Assembly (NCBI RefSeq): GCF_002104765.1
Contig: NZ_NCXM01000025.1
Location: 1 to 64,000 of the forward strand
Direction of reading: 5' to 3'
From: Mycolicibacterium vulneris
GTDB taxonomy: Bacteria; Actinomycetota; Actinomycetes; Mycobacteriales; Mycobacteriaceae
Length of the DNA: 64,000 nucleotides
A model generated the notes under the pieces. That model was not told the DNA's origin and ran no database searches. It saw only the letters and a program-made list of their open reading frames with translations. Positions within the stretch are counted from its first letter, which is position 1. Each line of letters opens with the position of its first letter. Made by a program: the position numbers and the translations under genes. Positions 34,001 through 43,801 of the stretch are shown piece after piece.

Positions 34001-34014
34001 GGGTCCTAGGTCCC
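34001..34014. promoter_or_regulatory. DosR box before the acg-like gene
   Basis: GGGTCCTAGGTCCC matches the consensus at 11 of 14 positions and is nearly a perfect palindrome, 58-71 bases before the acg-like start. Confidence 0.75.
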
Positions 34015-34086
34015 CACAGGTCAAGTCGTTGGACTCCGCTCGCGGCGGTGCTTGAGAAGCCAAAAGGACGAAGCGCGCTCTTGCCG

Positions 34087-34100
34087 ATGACTTTCGTCTC
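34087..34100. promoter_or_regulatory. Candidate second DosR box, acg/acs intergenic
   Basis: ATGACTTTCGTCTC matches at 10 of 14 positions and closely resembles the otsB1 box. It is 163 bases before acs, far for a box acting on that gene unless a long leader exists. Confidence 0.4.
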
Positions 34101-34262
34101 TATTGCGGCGGCAGCGCCGGGAAAACGATGGGGACACCCACGCGACGAGTAGGAAAAGACATGGTAGCGAGCTGCCGCATCGAGGACTGCGCCGGAACAA
34201 TTCACCCGAGGTCGCGGGAGGCCGACGCTCTCACCTATTGGTCAGATCCCTAGGACTTCCGC

Positions 34263-36059
34263 ATGGACATCATCCGCAAAGACCTTCACGACCTGAGCAC
34301 CCCGCCGAATCTCACGAACTACACGGAAGCCCGCGCCCGATTCCAGTGGTCCGATGTACCGCAATTATGCGAAGGCATGGGTCCGGGCAAGTGCAACATC
34401 GCCTACGCCGCCGTCGACCGGCACGCAGTCGGCGTGACCGCCAGGCGCACAGCGTTACGCTTCATCACCGATAAGGGCTGGGATGGCGCGGTCGCGACGC
34501 GAGACCTCAGCTACGCCGAGCTCGGCCGGCTTTCCAGACGATTCTCCGGCCTACTGCGCTCACTGGGCATCAACAGGGGCAACCGCGTGTTCACGCTGAT
34601 GGGCCGTGGCCCCGAGCTCTACATCACTATCATGGGTGCGCTGCGCAACGGCAGCATCGTCTCACCCCTGTTCTCGGCCTTCGGCCCGGAGCCGATCGCC
34701 ACCAGGATAGACATCGGGCAGGCCGACGTCCTGGTGACCACCAGGACCATCTATCAGCGCAAGATCGCCAAGATTCGCGATCGAATTCCATCGGTGCGAC
34801 ACATCTTGGTAGTGGACGAAAACAAAGCCCTCGTCCAGCTGCCCGGAACGCTCAACTTCTGGAACTGGATGGACGCCGCCGACGAGAACACGCCGATCGA
34901 ACCCACGACCGCCGATGATCCCGCACTGTTGCACTTCACCAGCGGCACCACCGGCACACCGAAGGGCGCCATTCACGTCCACGGTGCGGTCGCGATGCAC
35001 TACGTCACCGGCATGTATGCACTTGACCTACATCCCGACGACACCTATTGGTGCACAGCGGATCCGGGCTGGGTCACCGGGACTTCGTACGGCATCATCA
35101 GTCCACTGTTACACGGAGTCACCTCCATTGTGGACGAAGCGGAGTTCGATGCCGAGCGGTGGTACGGAATTCTACAGGACCAAGGTGTGTCGGTCTGGTA
35201 TACGGCACCGACCGCGCTGAGGATGCTGATCAAAGCGGGCCCCGAACTGCCTGCGCACTATCATTTTTCACGGCTACGCTTCATCGCGAGCGTCGGTGAG
35301 CCACTCAATCCCGAGGCGGTGTGGTGGGGAAAGCGAGTGCTGGGTTTGCCAATTCACGACAATTGGTGGCAGACGGAAACGGGCGGCATCATGATTGCGA
35401 ACACCCCCGCGTTCGACATCAAGCCAGGTTCGATGGGCCGCCCTCTTCCGGGCGTGGACGCATATATAGTGCGCCACAACGATAACGGGACGATCACCGT
35501 CGTCGACGAACCCGACATCGAGGGCGAGCTCGCGCTCAAGCCGGGCTGGCCATCGATGTTCCGGGGCTATCTGAACGCCGAGGACCGGTATCGGAAGTGC
35601 TTCGCAGACGGGCTCTATCTGACCGGAGACCTCGCGAAGAAGGATGCCGACGGGTACTTCTGGTTCGTGGGACGCAAAGACGATGTGATCAAGTCAGCAG
35701 GTCATCTGATCGGGCCGTTCGAGGTGGAAAGCGCGCTGACCGATCATCCGGCGGTGGCCGAAGCGGCGGTCATCGGCAAGCCCGACCCGACAGTCGGTGA
35801 GATGGTCAAAGCCTTTGTCACTCTGAAGAACGGCATAGTCGGCAACGACGATCTGCGCCTCGAACTGATAGGCCATGCACGCAAGCGACTCGGGGCCACA
35901 GTGGCGCCCAAAGAACTCGAGTTCGTCGACTCGCTGCCACACACGAGCAGCGGCAAAATCATGCGCCGGCTGCTGAAGGCTCGTGAGCTGGGCCTGCCCG
36001 AAGGTGATACCTCCACCATCGAACAGCGTCCTGATCACCAAATTGAGCGGGTGCCGTGA
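34263..36059 (+). CDS. acsA: AcsA-type acetyl-CoA synthetase (AMP-forming)
   Basis: A 598-residue acyl-adenylate enzyme that activates acetate to acetyl-CoA with ATP. It shows the P-loop LLHFTSGTTGTPKGAIH, the acetate-type DNWWQTETGG motif, the hinge GRKDDVIKSAGHLIGPFEVE and the catalytic lysine in SSGKIMRRLLK. It resembles the Bacillus AcsA type (about 570) more than the longer Acs. Its stop overlaps the pdhA start. Sharing an operon with pyruvate dehydrogenase gives two routes to acetyl-CoA. Propionate is a possible alternative substrate. Confidence 0.9.
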   Translation: MDIIRKDLHDLSTPPNLTNYTEARARFQWSDVPQLCEGMGPGKCNIAYAAVDRHAVGVTARRTALRFITDKGWDGAVATRDLSYAELGRLSRRFSGLLRSLGINRGNRVFTLMGRGPELYITIMGALRNGSIVSPLFSAFGPEPIATRIDIGQADVLVTTRTIYQRKIAKIRDRIPSVRHILVVDENKALVQLPGTLNFWNWMDAADENTPIEPTTADDPALLHFTSGTTGTPKGAIHVHGAVAMHYVTGMYALDLHPDDTYWCTADPGWVTGTSYGIISPLLHGVTSIVDEAEFDAERWYGILQDQGVSVWYTAPTALRMLIKAGPELPAHYHFSRLRFIASVGEPLNPEAVWWGKRVLGLPIHDNWWQTETGGIMIANTPAFDIKPGSMGRPLPGVDAYIVRHNDNGTITVVDEPDIEGELALKPGWPSMFRGYLNAEDRYRKCFADGLYLTGDLAKKDADGYFWFVGRKDDVIKSAGHLIGPFEVESALTDHPAVAEAAVIGKPDPTVGEMVKAFVTLKNGIVGNDDLRLELIGHARKRLGATVAPKELEFVDSLPHTSSGKIMRRLLKARELGLPEGDTSTIEQRPDHQIERVP

Positions 36060-37030
36060 TGAGCGATACAAAGTTGGCCCACGAACTTCTATCGGACATG
36101 ATCCGCGTGCGCCGCATGGAGGAAAAATGCGCGGAACTGTACAGCGCGGGCAAGATTCGCGGCTTCCTCCATCTGTATGTCGGTGAAGAGGCCGTCGCCG
36201 CCGGATCGCTACGCGCGCTGGCCGATGATGACGCGGTAGTCGCGACCTACCGCGAGCACGCGCATGCGCTGCTGCGCGGCATCCCCATGGCCTCGATCAT
36301 GGCCGAGATGTTCGGTAAGCAGGAAGGGTGCTCACGCGGCCGTGGCGGGTCGATGCACCTGTTCAATGCCTCCAAGCGGTTCTATGGCGGCAACGCGATA
36401 GTTGCGGGTGGCCTGCCGCTCGCCGTGGGCATCGCGCTCGGCGACGCCATGATGCACCAGAAGCGGTTGACCGCATGCTACTTCGGCGACGGCGCGGTGG
36501 CCGAGGGAGCGTTCCACGAATCGTTGAACATGGCCGCGCTATGGCACTTGCCCGTCTTGTTCTGTTGCGAGAACAACCTTTACGCGATGGGCACCGCATT
36601 AGATCGGGCGCAGTCACAGACGGATCTCACCGTCAAGGCGGCGGCGTACCGGGTTCCGACGCTGGCGGTCGACGGCATGGACGTCGAAGCATGCCATACC
36701 GCTGCGCAACAGGGCGTCGATCACGTTCGCGACACCGGTGGGCCCTTTTTCATCGAGTTCCGTACCTACCGCTTCCGGGCGCATTCGATGTTCGACCCGG
36801 AACTGTATCGAGACAAGTCCGAGGTTCAACGCTGGCGCAAGCGCGATCCGATCCAAGTCTTCAGCGAGAAGTGTCTGGCCGACGGCACCCTGTCCAAAGT
36901 CGACGTGCGTGGAATCGAGGAGTCGGCCGCGGCCGAGATCGACGACGCGGTGGCGTTCGCCGAAGCCGGAACGTGGGAGGACGTAGAGGATCTCGAACGC
37001 GACGTGCTGACACCGGAGGCGGCGCAATGA
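36059..37030 (+). CDS. pdhA: Pyruvate dehydrogenase E1 component, alpha subunit
   Basis: A 323-residue thiamine-diphosphate enzyme subunit. The ThDP/Mg site is GDGAVAEGAFHESLNMAALW ending in CENN, and the phosphorylation-loop region is YRFRAHSMFDPELYR. NLYAMGTAL is typical of true PDH E1alpha rather than branched-chain or acetoin enzymes. With the beta subunit it decarboxylates pyruvate and transfers acetyl to E2 lipoate. The ATG at 36059 shares its first base with the acs stop; a GTG at 36056 is possible. Mycobacteria normally use the single-chain AceE, so this is an extra system. Confidence 0.92.
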   Translation: MSDTKLAHELLSDMIRVRRMEEKCAELYSAGKIRGFLHLYVGEEAVAAGSLRALADDDAVVATYREHAHALLRGIPMASIMAEMFGKQEGCSRGRGGSMHLFNASKRFYGGNAIVAGGLPLAVGIALGDAMMHQKRLTACYFGDGAVAEGAFHESLNMAALWHLPVLFCCENNLYAMGTALDRAQSQTDLTVKAAAYRVPTLAVDGMDVEACHTAAQQGVDHVRDTGGPFFIEFRTYRFRAHSMFDPELYRDKSEVQRWRKRDPIQVFSEKCLADGTLSKVDVRGIEESAAAEIDDAVAFAEAGTWEDVEDLERDVLTPEAAQ

Positions 37031-38004
37031 AGACCACTTACCGAACCGCGGTCCACGACGCGATTCGCGACGCCTTGCGCGACGACCCGCGCGTCGTGCT
37101 GATGGGTGAAGACGTCGGACGGTACGGCGGAACATACGCCGCCTCCAAGGGTCTGTTGGACGAATTTGGTCCGGAGCGAGTGCGCGACACCCCACTGTCG
37201 GAACTCGGCTTCGTTGGAATCGGAATCGGGGCGGCCCTGAACGGGCTGCGGCCGATCGTGGAAGTCATGACGGTGAATTTCAGCCTGTTGGCGCTCGACC
37301 AGATCGTCAATACCGCTGCGGCTCTTCGCCATATGTCAGGTGGGCAGTTCTCGGTCCCCCTCGTCGTCCGGATGGCGACGGGCGCTGGGCGCCAGCTCGC
37401 CGCCCAGCATTCGCACAGTCTCGAGCCCTGGTATGCGCACATCCCGGGCATCAAGGTGGTCGCACCGGCCACGGTCGAGGATGCCTACGGCATGCTCGGA
37501 CCGGCGCTGGCCGATCCAGATCCGGTGGTCATATTCGAACACGTCCAGCTTTACAACACTTCGTCGGATATCGATAGCCTCGCACCCACCGACATCTGCC
37601 GGTCAGCAATCCGTCGTAGCGGAGACGATGTCACCGTGGTGGCCTACGGCGGCTCCCTTGGCAAGGCGCTCGACGCCGCAAACGAGTTGTCGTTGACTGG
37701 AATTGAGTGTGAAGTCGTCGATCTGCGGGTGCTGCGACCGCTCGACGATGGCACCGTCCTCGACTCGGTGCGCAAGACGCATCGCGCCGTCGTCGTCGAC
37801 GAGGCCTGGCATACCGGCAGTCTGGCCGCGGAAGTCATGGCGCGGGTGATGGAGGGGGCCTTTTACGACCTCGATGCCCCCGTCGTCAGGGTCTGCAGCG
37901 CGGAAGTCCCCATGCCCTACGCGAAGCACCTGGAACAGGCGGCCCTGCCCCAGACCGCCAATATCGTCGCGGCCGTGCAGAGTTTGTTCGGTGAGCGGTC
38001 ATGA
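37027..38004 (+). CDS. pdhB: Pyruvate dehydrogenase E1 component, beta subunit
   Basis: A 325-residue transketolase-like subunit with MGEDVGRYGGTY at the N-terminus, the pyrimidine-binding region and the C-terminal domain (VVDLRVLRPLDDGTV and VVVDEAWHTGSLAAEV). It pairs with PdhA as an alpha2beta2 E1. The ATG at 37027 overlaps the pdhA stop (ATGA), and its own stop overlaps pdhC in the same way, so the subunits are translationally coupled. Confidence 0.92.
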   Translation: MKTTYRTAVHDAIRDALRDDPRVVLMGEDVGRYGGTYAASKGLLDEFGPERVRDTPLSELGFVGIGIGAALNGLRPIVEVMTVNFSLLALDQIVNTAAALRHMSGGQFSVPLVVRMATGAGRQLAAQHSHSLEPWYAHIPGIKVVAPATVEDAYGMLGPALADPDPVVIFEHVQLYNTSSDIDSLAPTDICRSAIRRSGDDVTVVAYGGSLGKALDAANELSLTGIECEVVDLRVLRPLDDGTVLDSVRKTHRAVVVDEAWHTGSLAAEVMARVMEGAFYDLDAPVVRVCSAEVPMPYAKHLEQAALPQTANIVAAVQSLFGERS

Positions 38005-39215
38005 TCGACTTCAAGATGCCCGCGTTGGGTTCCGATATGGATGAAGGCACCCTGAACGAATGGTTGATCAAGCCCGGTGACAAGGTCACTCGCGGCCAGA
38101 TCGTGGCCGTGGTCGAGACCACCAAAGCCGAAGTCGAAGTCGAGTGCTGGCAGGAGGGCACGGTAAACGAGCTGCTCATCCCGATCGGCGAAACCGTGCA
38201 AGTAGGAACGACTCTGGCCACGCTGCTGGCGCCGGGTGAACACGCGGAGAAGCGAGCCCGGGCTGCTGCGAGGCCCCGGTCCGGAAACAAAGCCGCCACA
38301 AAGCCGGCCGCCGCAGCGTCGATGAAGCCGTCTGCTCCTGTGGCGGCCGCTCCCGGGCATCGGCGGTGGGTATCGCCCGCCGCGCGACGGCTGGCCCAAT
38401 CGCTGCATGTCGATGTCGATGCGGTGAGCGGTACCGGTCCGCAGGGCGCTGTGACCATCATTGACGTCGAGCACATGGCTTCGGTTGCAAACACGGCCAT
38501 CAAACCGCCGGCCAAGCCGGCGACGAAGGCCACGCCGGCCGATCGCGCGGCCCAGATGCGCAAGTCGATCGCGGCCGCGATGAGCCGGTCCAAGCGGGAG
38601 ATCCCGCACTACTACCTCGCCGAGGAAATCGTGTTGGAGAAGTCGCTTTCCTGGCTGACCACACGCAATGCGCAACGGTCCATTGACGAACGGGTCCTGC
38701 CGGCCGTACTGATCCTCAAGGCAGTCGGCCTCGCGGCGCAGCGATTCGATGAGTTCAACGGGTTCTGGCGACAAGACGGCTTCGAGCCGGCGACCGGGGT
38801 GCATGTCGGGGTCGGGATCTCGTTGCGCGGTGGCGGCCTGGTCGCCCCGGCCATTCACGACGTTCCGGAGAAAAAACTGGACGAGTTGATGGACAACCTC
38901 ACCGATCTGGTGGCTCGAGCGCGTTCGTTCTCGCTGCGGAGTTCGGAGATGTCGGACCCCACCATCACGGTCACCAATCTCGGCGATCAAGGCGTCGATG
39001 CGGTGTTCGGCGTCATCTATCCTCCGCAGGTTGCCATCGTCGGGTTCGGCCAACCGACCGAGCGGGTTTGCGTCATCGACGGAGGAATCCGAGTGGTCAC
39101 CACCGTGCAAGCCACCCTTGCTGCCGACCATCGCGCAAGTGACGGTCACCGCGGTGCGCTGTTCCTCGCCGCAATCGACGAGTTGCTCCAGCAACCCGAT
39201 CTCCTGGAGAAGTGA
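38001..39215 (+). CDS. pdhC: Dihydrolipoamide acetyltransferase (E2)
   Basis: A 404-residue E2. It has one N-terminal lipoyl domain with the modified lysine in VETTKAEVEVE, an Ala/Pro-rich linker, a peripheral subunit-binding domain (WVSPAARRLAQSLHVDVDAVSGTGPQGAV) and a catalytic core with the DHRASDG acyltransferase motif near the C-terminus. It moves acetyl from E1 to CoA. No E3 (lipoamide dehydrogenase) gene is present here, so E3 must come from elsewhere. Confidence 0.92.
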   Translation: MIDFKMPALGSDMDEGTLNEWLIKPGDKVTRGQIVAVVETTKAEVEVECWQEGTVNELLIPIGETVQVGTTLATLLAPGEHAEKRARAAARPRSGNKAATKPAAAASMKPSAPVAAAPGHRRWVSPAARRLAQSLHVDVDAVSGTGPQGAVTIIDVEHMASVANTAIKPPAKPATKATPADRAAQMRKSIAAAMSRSKREIPHYYLAEEIVLEKSLSWLTTRNAQRSIDERVLPAVLILKAVGLAAQRFDEFNGFWRQDGFEPATGVHVGVGISLRGGGLVAPAIHDVPEKKLDELMDNLTDLVARARSFSLRSSEMSDPTITVTNLGDQGVDAVFGVIYPPQVAIVGFGQPTERVCVIDGGIRVVTTVQATLAADHRASDGHRGALFLAAIDELLQQPDLLEK

Positions 39216-39221
39216 TGTGCC

Positions 39222-39476
39222 ATGACCGATGAATCACGTGCTGTTGTCCTGTCTGTCCTGACATCCATTGCACCCGAAGTCGAACCCGACGACATTGACG
39301 ATGACGTTCTGCTACGAGATCAGGTCGACCTCGATTCCATGGACTGGCTCAACTTTCTGCGCGGCATTCATCGACGGTTGAACGTCGATATCCCAGAAGC
39401 GGACTACGCCTCGCTACGCACGTTGGCAGACGTGGTGAGTTACGTCGAACGGAACGCATCCAAAACCCCGCGCTGA
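39222..39476 (+). CDS. Acyl carrier protein
   Basis: An 84-residue acidic carrier protein. The phosphopantetheine attachment serine is in DLDSMDWLNF, and the family four-helix pattern is evident. It starts 6 bases after the E2 stop, so it belongs to the acs-pdhABC operon. A dedicated ACP next to a PDH complex is unusual. It might carry an acyl group to the KAS III pair at 13-15 kb or accept one from E2; the partner is not known. Confidence 0.87.
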   Translation: MTDESRAVVLSVLTSIAPEVEPDDIDDDVLLRDQVDLDSMDWLNFLRGIHRRLNVDIPEADYASLRTLADVVSYVERNASKTPR

Positions 39477-39499
39477 TAACCGAAGCGCAGACCGCTGGG

Positions 39500-40921
39500 C
39501 TACTGCGCGCTGCGCCGAGTCGGCTGGGGCGGGTGCGGCACGAACTCCAGCGACAACAGCACCGCCAACGCGATCGGGACGTGGTGGACACACAACACCA
39601 CATAGCGCCGGCCGCCCAGGGAGTGGTACTTGCTCAGGTACCGATAAAGTGACTCAAGCCGGATCAGCGGATCCAACAAATGGATCAACCGGTACGCCAG
39701 GCGCTGCAAACGACCAGGCCGAGTGGCATCGAAGATCTCTGGAAATGCGGCAAACGCCAGCGACAGCCGTTCTGCGCCAGCATTTTTCGAGACGGTGATC
39801 ATGTCAAACGACAGCCGTTCGTCAACGCCGTTGGGGGCAATTGGTAGCCGGAAAGGCACGTCCAGGCTGACTTCTGACCCTTCTCCGGCGGTGGCGTATC
39901 GGTGGAACGCAACTACCCGCCCACGCCGGTCGCGCGCCATGGCAAGTTTGACGCCGGGCAAGCGACCCTGTAAAGCCCCGTCCAGGTTCATACAAAATCC
40001 GCGTTCGGTGCGCCCGGCCCGGCGCGCGGCATACAGCACATCGGTCAGTTCGGCGAGCAGTGGACCGTCGAGTTCCTGCTCATCGACGAATTCGGTGGTG
40101 ATCCCGCAGTTGTGCGTGCGCTGGACGGCCTGGCGTAAGTTGCGATGGCTGCGGCCCTTCAAGCTGAACTGACGAACGTCGACGACGACATCGCACCCGA
40201 TCGGCACCGCCAACCTCGGGTGTCCGATCATCTGCTCGCGCCAGAGTCCCAGCTGACGCTGACCACACCCCAACACGATGATCCGCCAGCCACGGTCGCG
40301 GCACATTCGGGCGAAATGACTGACCAACGAGGGGAATTGGGTGGGATCACCGATCGGATCGCCGCTCACCACCGCGAACCCGAGCCGGGTGCGGTACGCA
40401 ATCGCCGCGGTTTCGTCGCGGGCGAAGTAATAGCTTTTGCTCGAATGCATCGCGAAGGGCGCCAGAGGATCACCCCGTGTCGCGTCGACCAGCGCCCATA
40501 CCCGTTCCAGCATCTCCGGTTGCGGCCGCGTCGAGGTGGGCAACACGAGGGTCAACCCGCTGCCGCCGATGAGGACGTTGCCGAGAATGTCGAACGAGAG
40601 AAAGTGTGCACCCAGTCCTGCAAACGCCACGGCCGCCGCGGCGGCCGCATGCGCGCCCGTCACCGGCCGGCCAAGGAAAATGCCGCGCGCGATCAGGGCC
40701 ACCGCGGCAAGCAACGCCAGTGACCAGCCGAACCGGCCGGGGGCGATCCGTTCGAAGCCGGAGTTTTGGTACACCAGCAGGATTACGAGGCAGCTCAACG
40801 TAGACAGCAACAACAGGATGCCGATGGTGCGGGCCGCCCGCGCGTCACCTCTGACTAAGAATCGGTCGCCCGGTGCGGCACTGACTCGGCCCCGAAGATG
40901 GCTGATTTTCACGGTGCCCAC
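39500..40921 (-). CDS. DUF2156 membrane protein (MprF/LysX-type aminoacyltransferase fold)
   Basis: A 473-residue protein. It has membrane segments at about residues 32-50, 65-80 and 90-125, then a large cytosolic double-GNAT domain of the DUF2156 type (SSKSYYFARDETAAIAYRTRLGFAVVSGDPIG, then KGRSHRNLRQAVQRT). The family includes phosphatidylglycerol lysyltransferases that add an amino acid to membrane lipids. No tRNA synthetase domain is fused here, unlike LysX. Its start overlaps the end of the P-type ATPase gene by 13 bases, indicating a common transcript. Lipid specificity unknown. Confidence 0.85.
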   Translation of the reverse strand: MGTVKISHLRGRVSAAPGDRFLVRGDARAARTIGILLLLSTLSCLVILLVYQNSGFERIAPGRFGWSLALLAAVALIARGIFLGRPVTGAHAAAAAAVAFAGLGAHFLSFDILGNVLIGGSGLTLVLPTSTRPQPEMLERVWALVDATRGDPLAPFAMHSSKSYYFARDETAAIAYRTRLGFAVVSGDPIGDPTQFPSLVSHFARMCRDRGWRIIVLGCGQRQLGLWREQMIGHPRLAVPIGCDVVVDVRQFSLKGRSHRNLRQAVQRTHNCGITTEFVDEQELDGPLLAELTDVLYAARRAGRTERGFCMNLDGALQGRLPGVKLAMARDRRGRVVAFHRYATAGEGSEVSLDVPFRLPIAPNGVDERLSFDMITVSKNAGAERLSLAFAAFPEIFDATRPGRLQRLAYRLIHLLDPLIRLESLYRYLSKYHSLGGRRYVVLCVHHVPIALAVLLSLEFVPHPPQPTRRSAQ

Positions 40922-43734
40922 TTCCTGAGCAGATACCGCAAGATCTCGTCGGCTCCCCAGACGATCACCGGATATGCCGGCAGCAGAAGCAGATCCGAGG
41001 CCGGTAGTGGCACGGTGCCCAATAAAGACTGCATCGGCGGCGCGTAAACGAACAGGGCCGCCAACGCGATCTCGGCTGCAATGGCGGCCAGTAGGTACCG
41101 ATTCGTGAACACACCTACCGACCGCAAAGAAGCCCGTTGGGTCCGCACGGCAAAAGCCGTGCCGACCTGCCCGGCCATCATGCCCAGGAACGCCATCGTC
41201 GTCGCTTGCTGATAGGCATGGTGCAGCGGGGCATCACCGTTCACGGGTGCGCCCGGATGCCAGCCCGCTTTCACCAGAACGTAGAAGAATCCACCCATCT
41301 GTAGTGCGGCGACGATGGCACCGAGAAACAACCAGGCCCGCGCCAACATCGGAGCACGGATCACGCCCTCCTTGTGCGGGCGCGGCGGACGCGCCATGAT
41401 CCCCGGTTCGGCGGGTTCGCGGCTCAGCGACAGTGCCGGCAGCGTTTCGCTGCCCACGTCGAAAGCCAATAGCTGCATGATCGTAATCGGCAGTGGTATC
41501 AGTCCGCCGCCGATGGCAAATACCAAGAACGGCACGGTTTCTGGCGTGGCATGAGCGAAGATGAAGACGATGAATTTACGCACGTTGTCATAGATCCGCC
41601 GGCCCGCGTGCACAGCGGTGACGATCGTACTGAAATTGTCGTCGACGAGCACCATCGTTGCGGCTTCACGAGCGACGTCGGTGCCGGACTTACCCATCGC
41701 CACCCCGATATTCGCGCAGCGCAACGCCGGAGCGTCATTGACGCCATCGCCGGTCATCGCGACCACGTGCCCGCCGTCGCGCAGTGCCTCAGCTATGTGC
41801 AATTTGGCTTCCGGAGACGCCCGGGCGAAGATCACCTCGGGGTTGTCCTGGATCAGCGCGGCGAGCTGCGCCTCGCTGAGTCGCTCGAATTGATCTCCGG
41901 TCACGACGGTGGGGTGCTCGCCGGTGATGCCGACGCGCTGGGCGATGGCTCTCGCGGTGAGTGGGTGGTCGCCGGTGATCATGATGATGCGGATCCCCGC
42001 CGTGCGGCACTGGGCGACCGAGTCGGTGACGCCCGCGCGCGGCGGATCGAGCAACGCGATCAGGCCGGTGAAGCACAGGTCCCGCTCCGCCTCGGTGCGG
42101 CGCTGCGGTTGCGGTTCGTTGACGGTCAGCTCGCGCGATGCGAAAGCAAGCACACGCAAGCCTTCGGCGGCGAACGCGTTGACGGCCGCCTCGACTTCCC
42201 CGCGCCCAGCAGCGCTGAGTGTTGCCGGGTGGCCGCCGGTGTCAAGCACGCGGCTGCATCTCGACAACACCGCTTCCGGCGCACCCTTGGTATGAACGAC
42301 GGATGACTGGTCGGGCACTTGGTCGACGGTCGACATCAGCTTCAGTTGGGGGTCGAAGTGAAATTGACAGCGGCGCTGCGCGTCTCGCCAGCGGTGGTTG
42401 GGGTCCGCGCCCAATGCCTGGGCGGCCATCAGAATGGCAATCTCGGTCGGGTCTCCGGTCGGATCACCCCCGTCGTGCAGGCTCGCGTTGTTGCAGCTGG
42501 CCGCGGCACCGGCCAATGATCGCACTGCCGTGGAGGTGGTGGCTGCGGAGGCTGCAAAAGCCCTGTCGTCCAGCTCAACTCGTCGCCCCGGCACCCAGGC
42601 GGCGACCGGTACCATCCGGTTCTCGGTCAGAGTGCCGGTTTTGTCCGTACAGATCACGTCGGTGGAGCCCAACGTCTCCACCGCTGAGAGGCGCTTGACG
42701 AGAGCGCCCCGGCCCGCCAATTGCCGCACCGCCACGGCGAGCGCCAGCGTTATCACCGGCAGCAAACCTTCTGGCACCATCCCGGCCAGCAGGCCGGCCG
42801 CAAACACCAGCGAATTGATCAGGGTCAGGTGCGCAGCCAGGGTAGCCACCGGGATGAAGGACAGCGCCAGCATTACCGATACCGCGGCTATCAGCCAGGC
42901 GACCCGACGGACCTGATGTTCCAAGGGACTCTGATCGGCTTTGACTCGCTCGGAAAGCGCCGCGATGCGGCCGATCTCGGTCGCCATGCCGGTCGCGAAC
43001 GCCACCCCGCGCGCCTCGCCGCTGGTGCAGCTGCTGCCGCTGAAGACCAACTCGTGCGCGGACAGCAGCGGCACATTCGCATCCGCCATGGCAGCTGAAC
43101 GCACCACCGGCACGGATTCCCCAGTCAACGCCGACATGTCGACTCCGACGGCACCATCGAGCAGTCGGACGTCTGCGGCGATGCGGTCCCCCTCCCGGAT
43201 CAACATGATGTCACCGGGCACTAGCTGGGTCGCGTCGACTTCGGTCATCATCCCGTCGCGTTCGACCGTGGCGCGTTGCGGCAGAAACTTGGCGAGTTCT
43301 TCCACCGCACGCTCGGCTTGCAGCTCCTGAACGAATGAGAACGCCGCGTTGAGCACGATGATCAGCACGACCGCGGTGGCGACGACACTGGAGCCGACGA
43401 CCAGCAGCAGTCCAGCGGCCAACCACAACAGCAGGGCCAGTGGATGGGTGAACTGACGCGCCAAATCGACCGGCCAGCGGCGCACGCGCTGGTGCCGCAG
43501 CGTATTCGGTCCGTATTGCAGCAACCGCCGCTCCGCCTCGCGGGTCGACAGGCCCTCACTGGTGCTGCGCAGATCCCGGAGCAGCCGATCGGCAGCCTCC
43601 TCCGGATCGAGAACCACCATCGGCGCGCCCTGATCGTCAACGGCCGTCGGGTGACTCCTGTGCGTTCTGATGTCGCTCATCCGGGCCGGCACCACCGCAG
43701 GTTGTCGAGGGGCGGCGGGCGCCGAATCCGACAC
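40909..43734 (-). CDS. ctpF: P-type cation-transporting ATPase, CtpF-like (P2A)
   Basis: A 941-residue P-type ATPase with the cation-ATPase N-domain, about ten membrane helices, phosphorylation motif DKTGTL (Asp near 362), TGES near residue 200 and the hinge MTGDGVNDAPAL. It resembles calcium-type P2A pumps and CtpF (Rv1997, 905 residues), a DosR-regulated ATPase. The ion is unproven; Ca2+ is likely for the class. The GTG at 43734 is chosen because AAGGAGGG precedes it by 7 bases; an ATG at 43680 is the alternative. A candidate DosR box lies 68 bases upstream. Confidence 0.9.
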   Translation of the reverse strand: MSDSAPAAPRQPAVVPARMSDIRTHRSHPTAVDDQGAPMVVLDPEEAADRLLRDLRSTSEGLSTREAERRLLQYGPNTLRHQRVRRWPVDLARQFTHPLALLLWLAAGLLLVVGSSVVATAVVLIIVLNAAFSFVQELQAERAVEELAKFLPQRATVERDGMMTEVDATQLVPGDIMLIREGDRIAADVRLLDGAVGVDMSALTGESVPVVRSAAMADANVPLLSAHELVFSGSSCTSGEARGVAFATGMATEIGRIAALSERVKADQSPLEHQVRRVAWLIAAVSVMLALSFIPVATLAAHLTLINSLVFAAGLLAGMVPEGLLPVITLALAVAVRQLAGRGALVKRLSAVETLGSTDVICTDKTGTLTENRMVPVAAWVPGRRVELDDRAFAASAATTSTAVRSLAGAAASCNNASLHDGGDPTGDPTEIAILMAAQALGADPNHRWRDAQRRCQFHFDPQLKLMSTVDQVPDQSSVVHTKGAPEAVLSRCSRVLDTGGHPATLSAAGRGEVEAAVNAFAAEGLRVLAFASRELTVNEPQPQRRTEAERDLCFTGLIALLDPPRAGVTDSVAQCRTAGIRIIMITGDHPLTARAIAQRVGITGEHPTVVTGDQFERLSEAQLAALIQDNPEVIFARASPEAKLHIAEALRDGGHVVAMTGDGVNDAPALRCANIGVAMGKSGTDVAREAATMVLVDDNFSTIVTAVHAGRRIYDNVRKFIVFIFAHATPETVPFLVFAIGGGLIPLPITIMQLLAFDVGSETLPALSLSREPAEPGIMARPPRPHKEGVIRAPMLARAWLFLGAIVAALQMGGFFYVLVKAGWHPGAPVNGDAPLHHAYQQATTMAFLGMMAGQVGTAFAVRTQRASLRSVGVFTNRYLLAAIAAEIALAALFVYAPPMQSLLGTVPLPASDLLLLPAYPVIVWGADEILRYLLRKWAP

Positions 43735-43801
43735 GGGTCATCCCTCCTTCAGCGCTGCAAGCAACCATTTCGACGGTATTAGTGCCTCGGCGCACCGACG
43801 A

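Larger units (their letters stand above)
33944..34262. other. Divergent promoter region between acg-like and acs genes
   Basis: About 320 bases without a gene. It contains a strong DosR box at 34001-34014 near the acg-like gene and a weaker one at 34087-34100. The right half, leading into acs, holds only isolated half-sites such as GGGGAC near 34130. Confidence 0.7.

Noticed and set aside
34246..34260. GATCCCTAGGACTT before acs as a DosR box
   Set aside because: Only 6 of 14 consensus positions match and the invariant G3 is missing; it also abuts the start codon.
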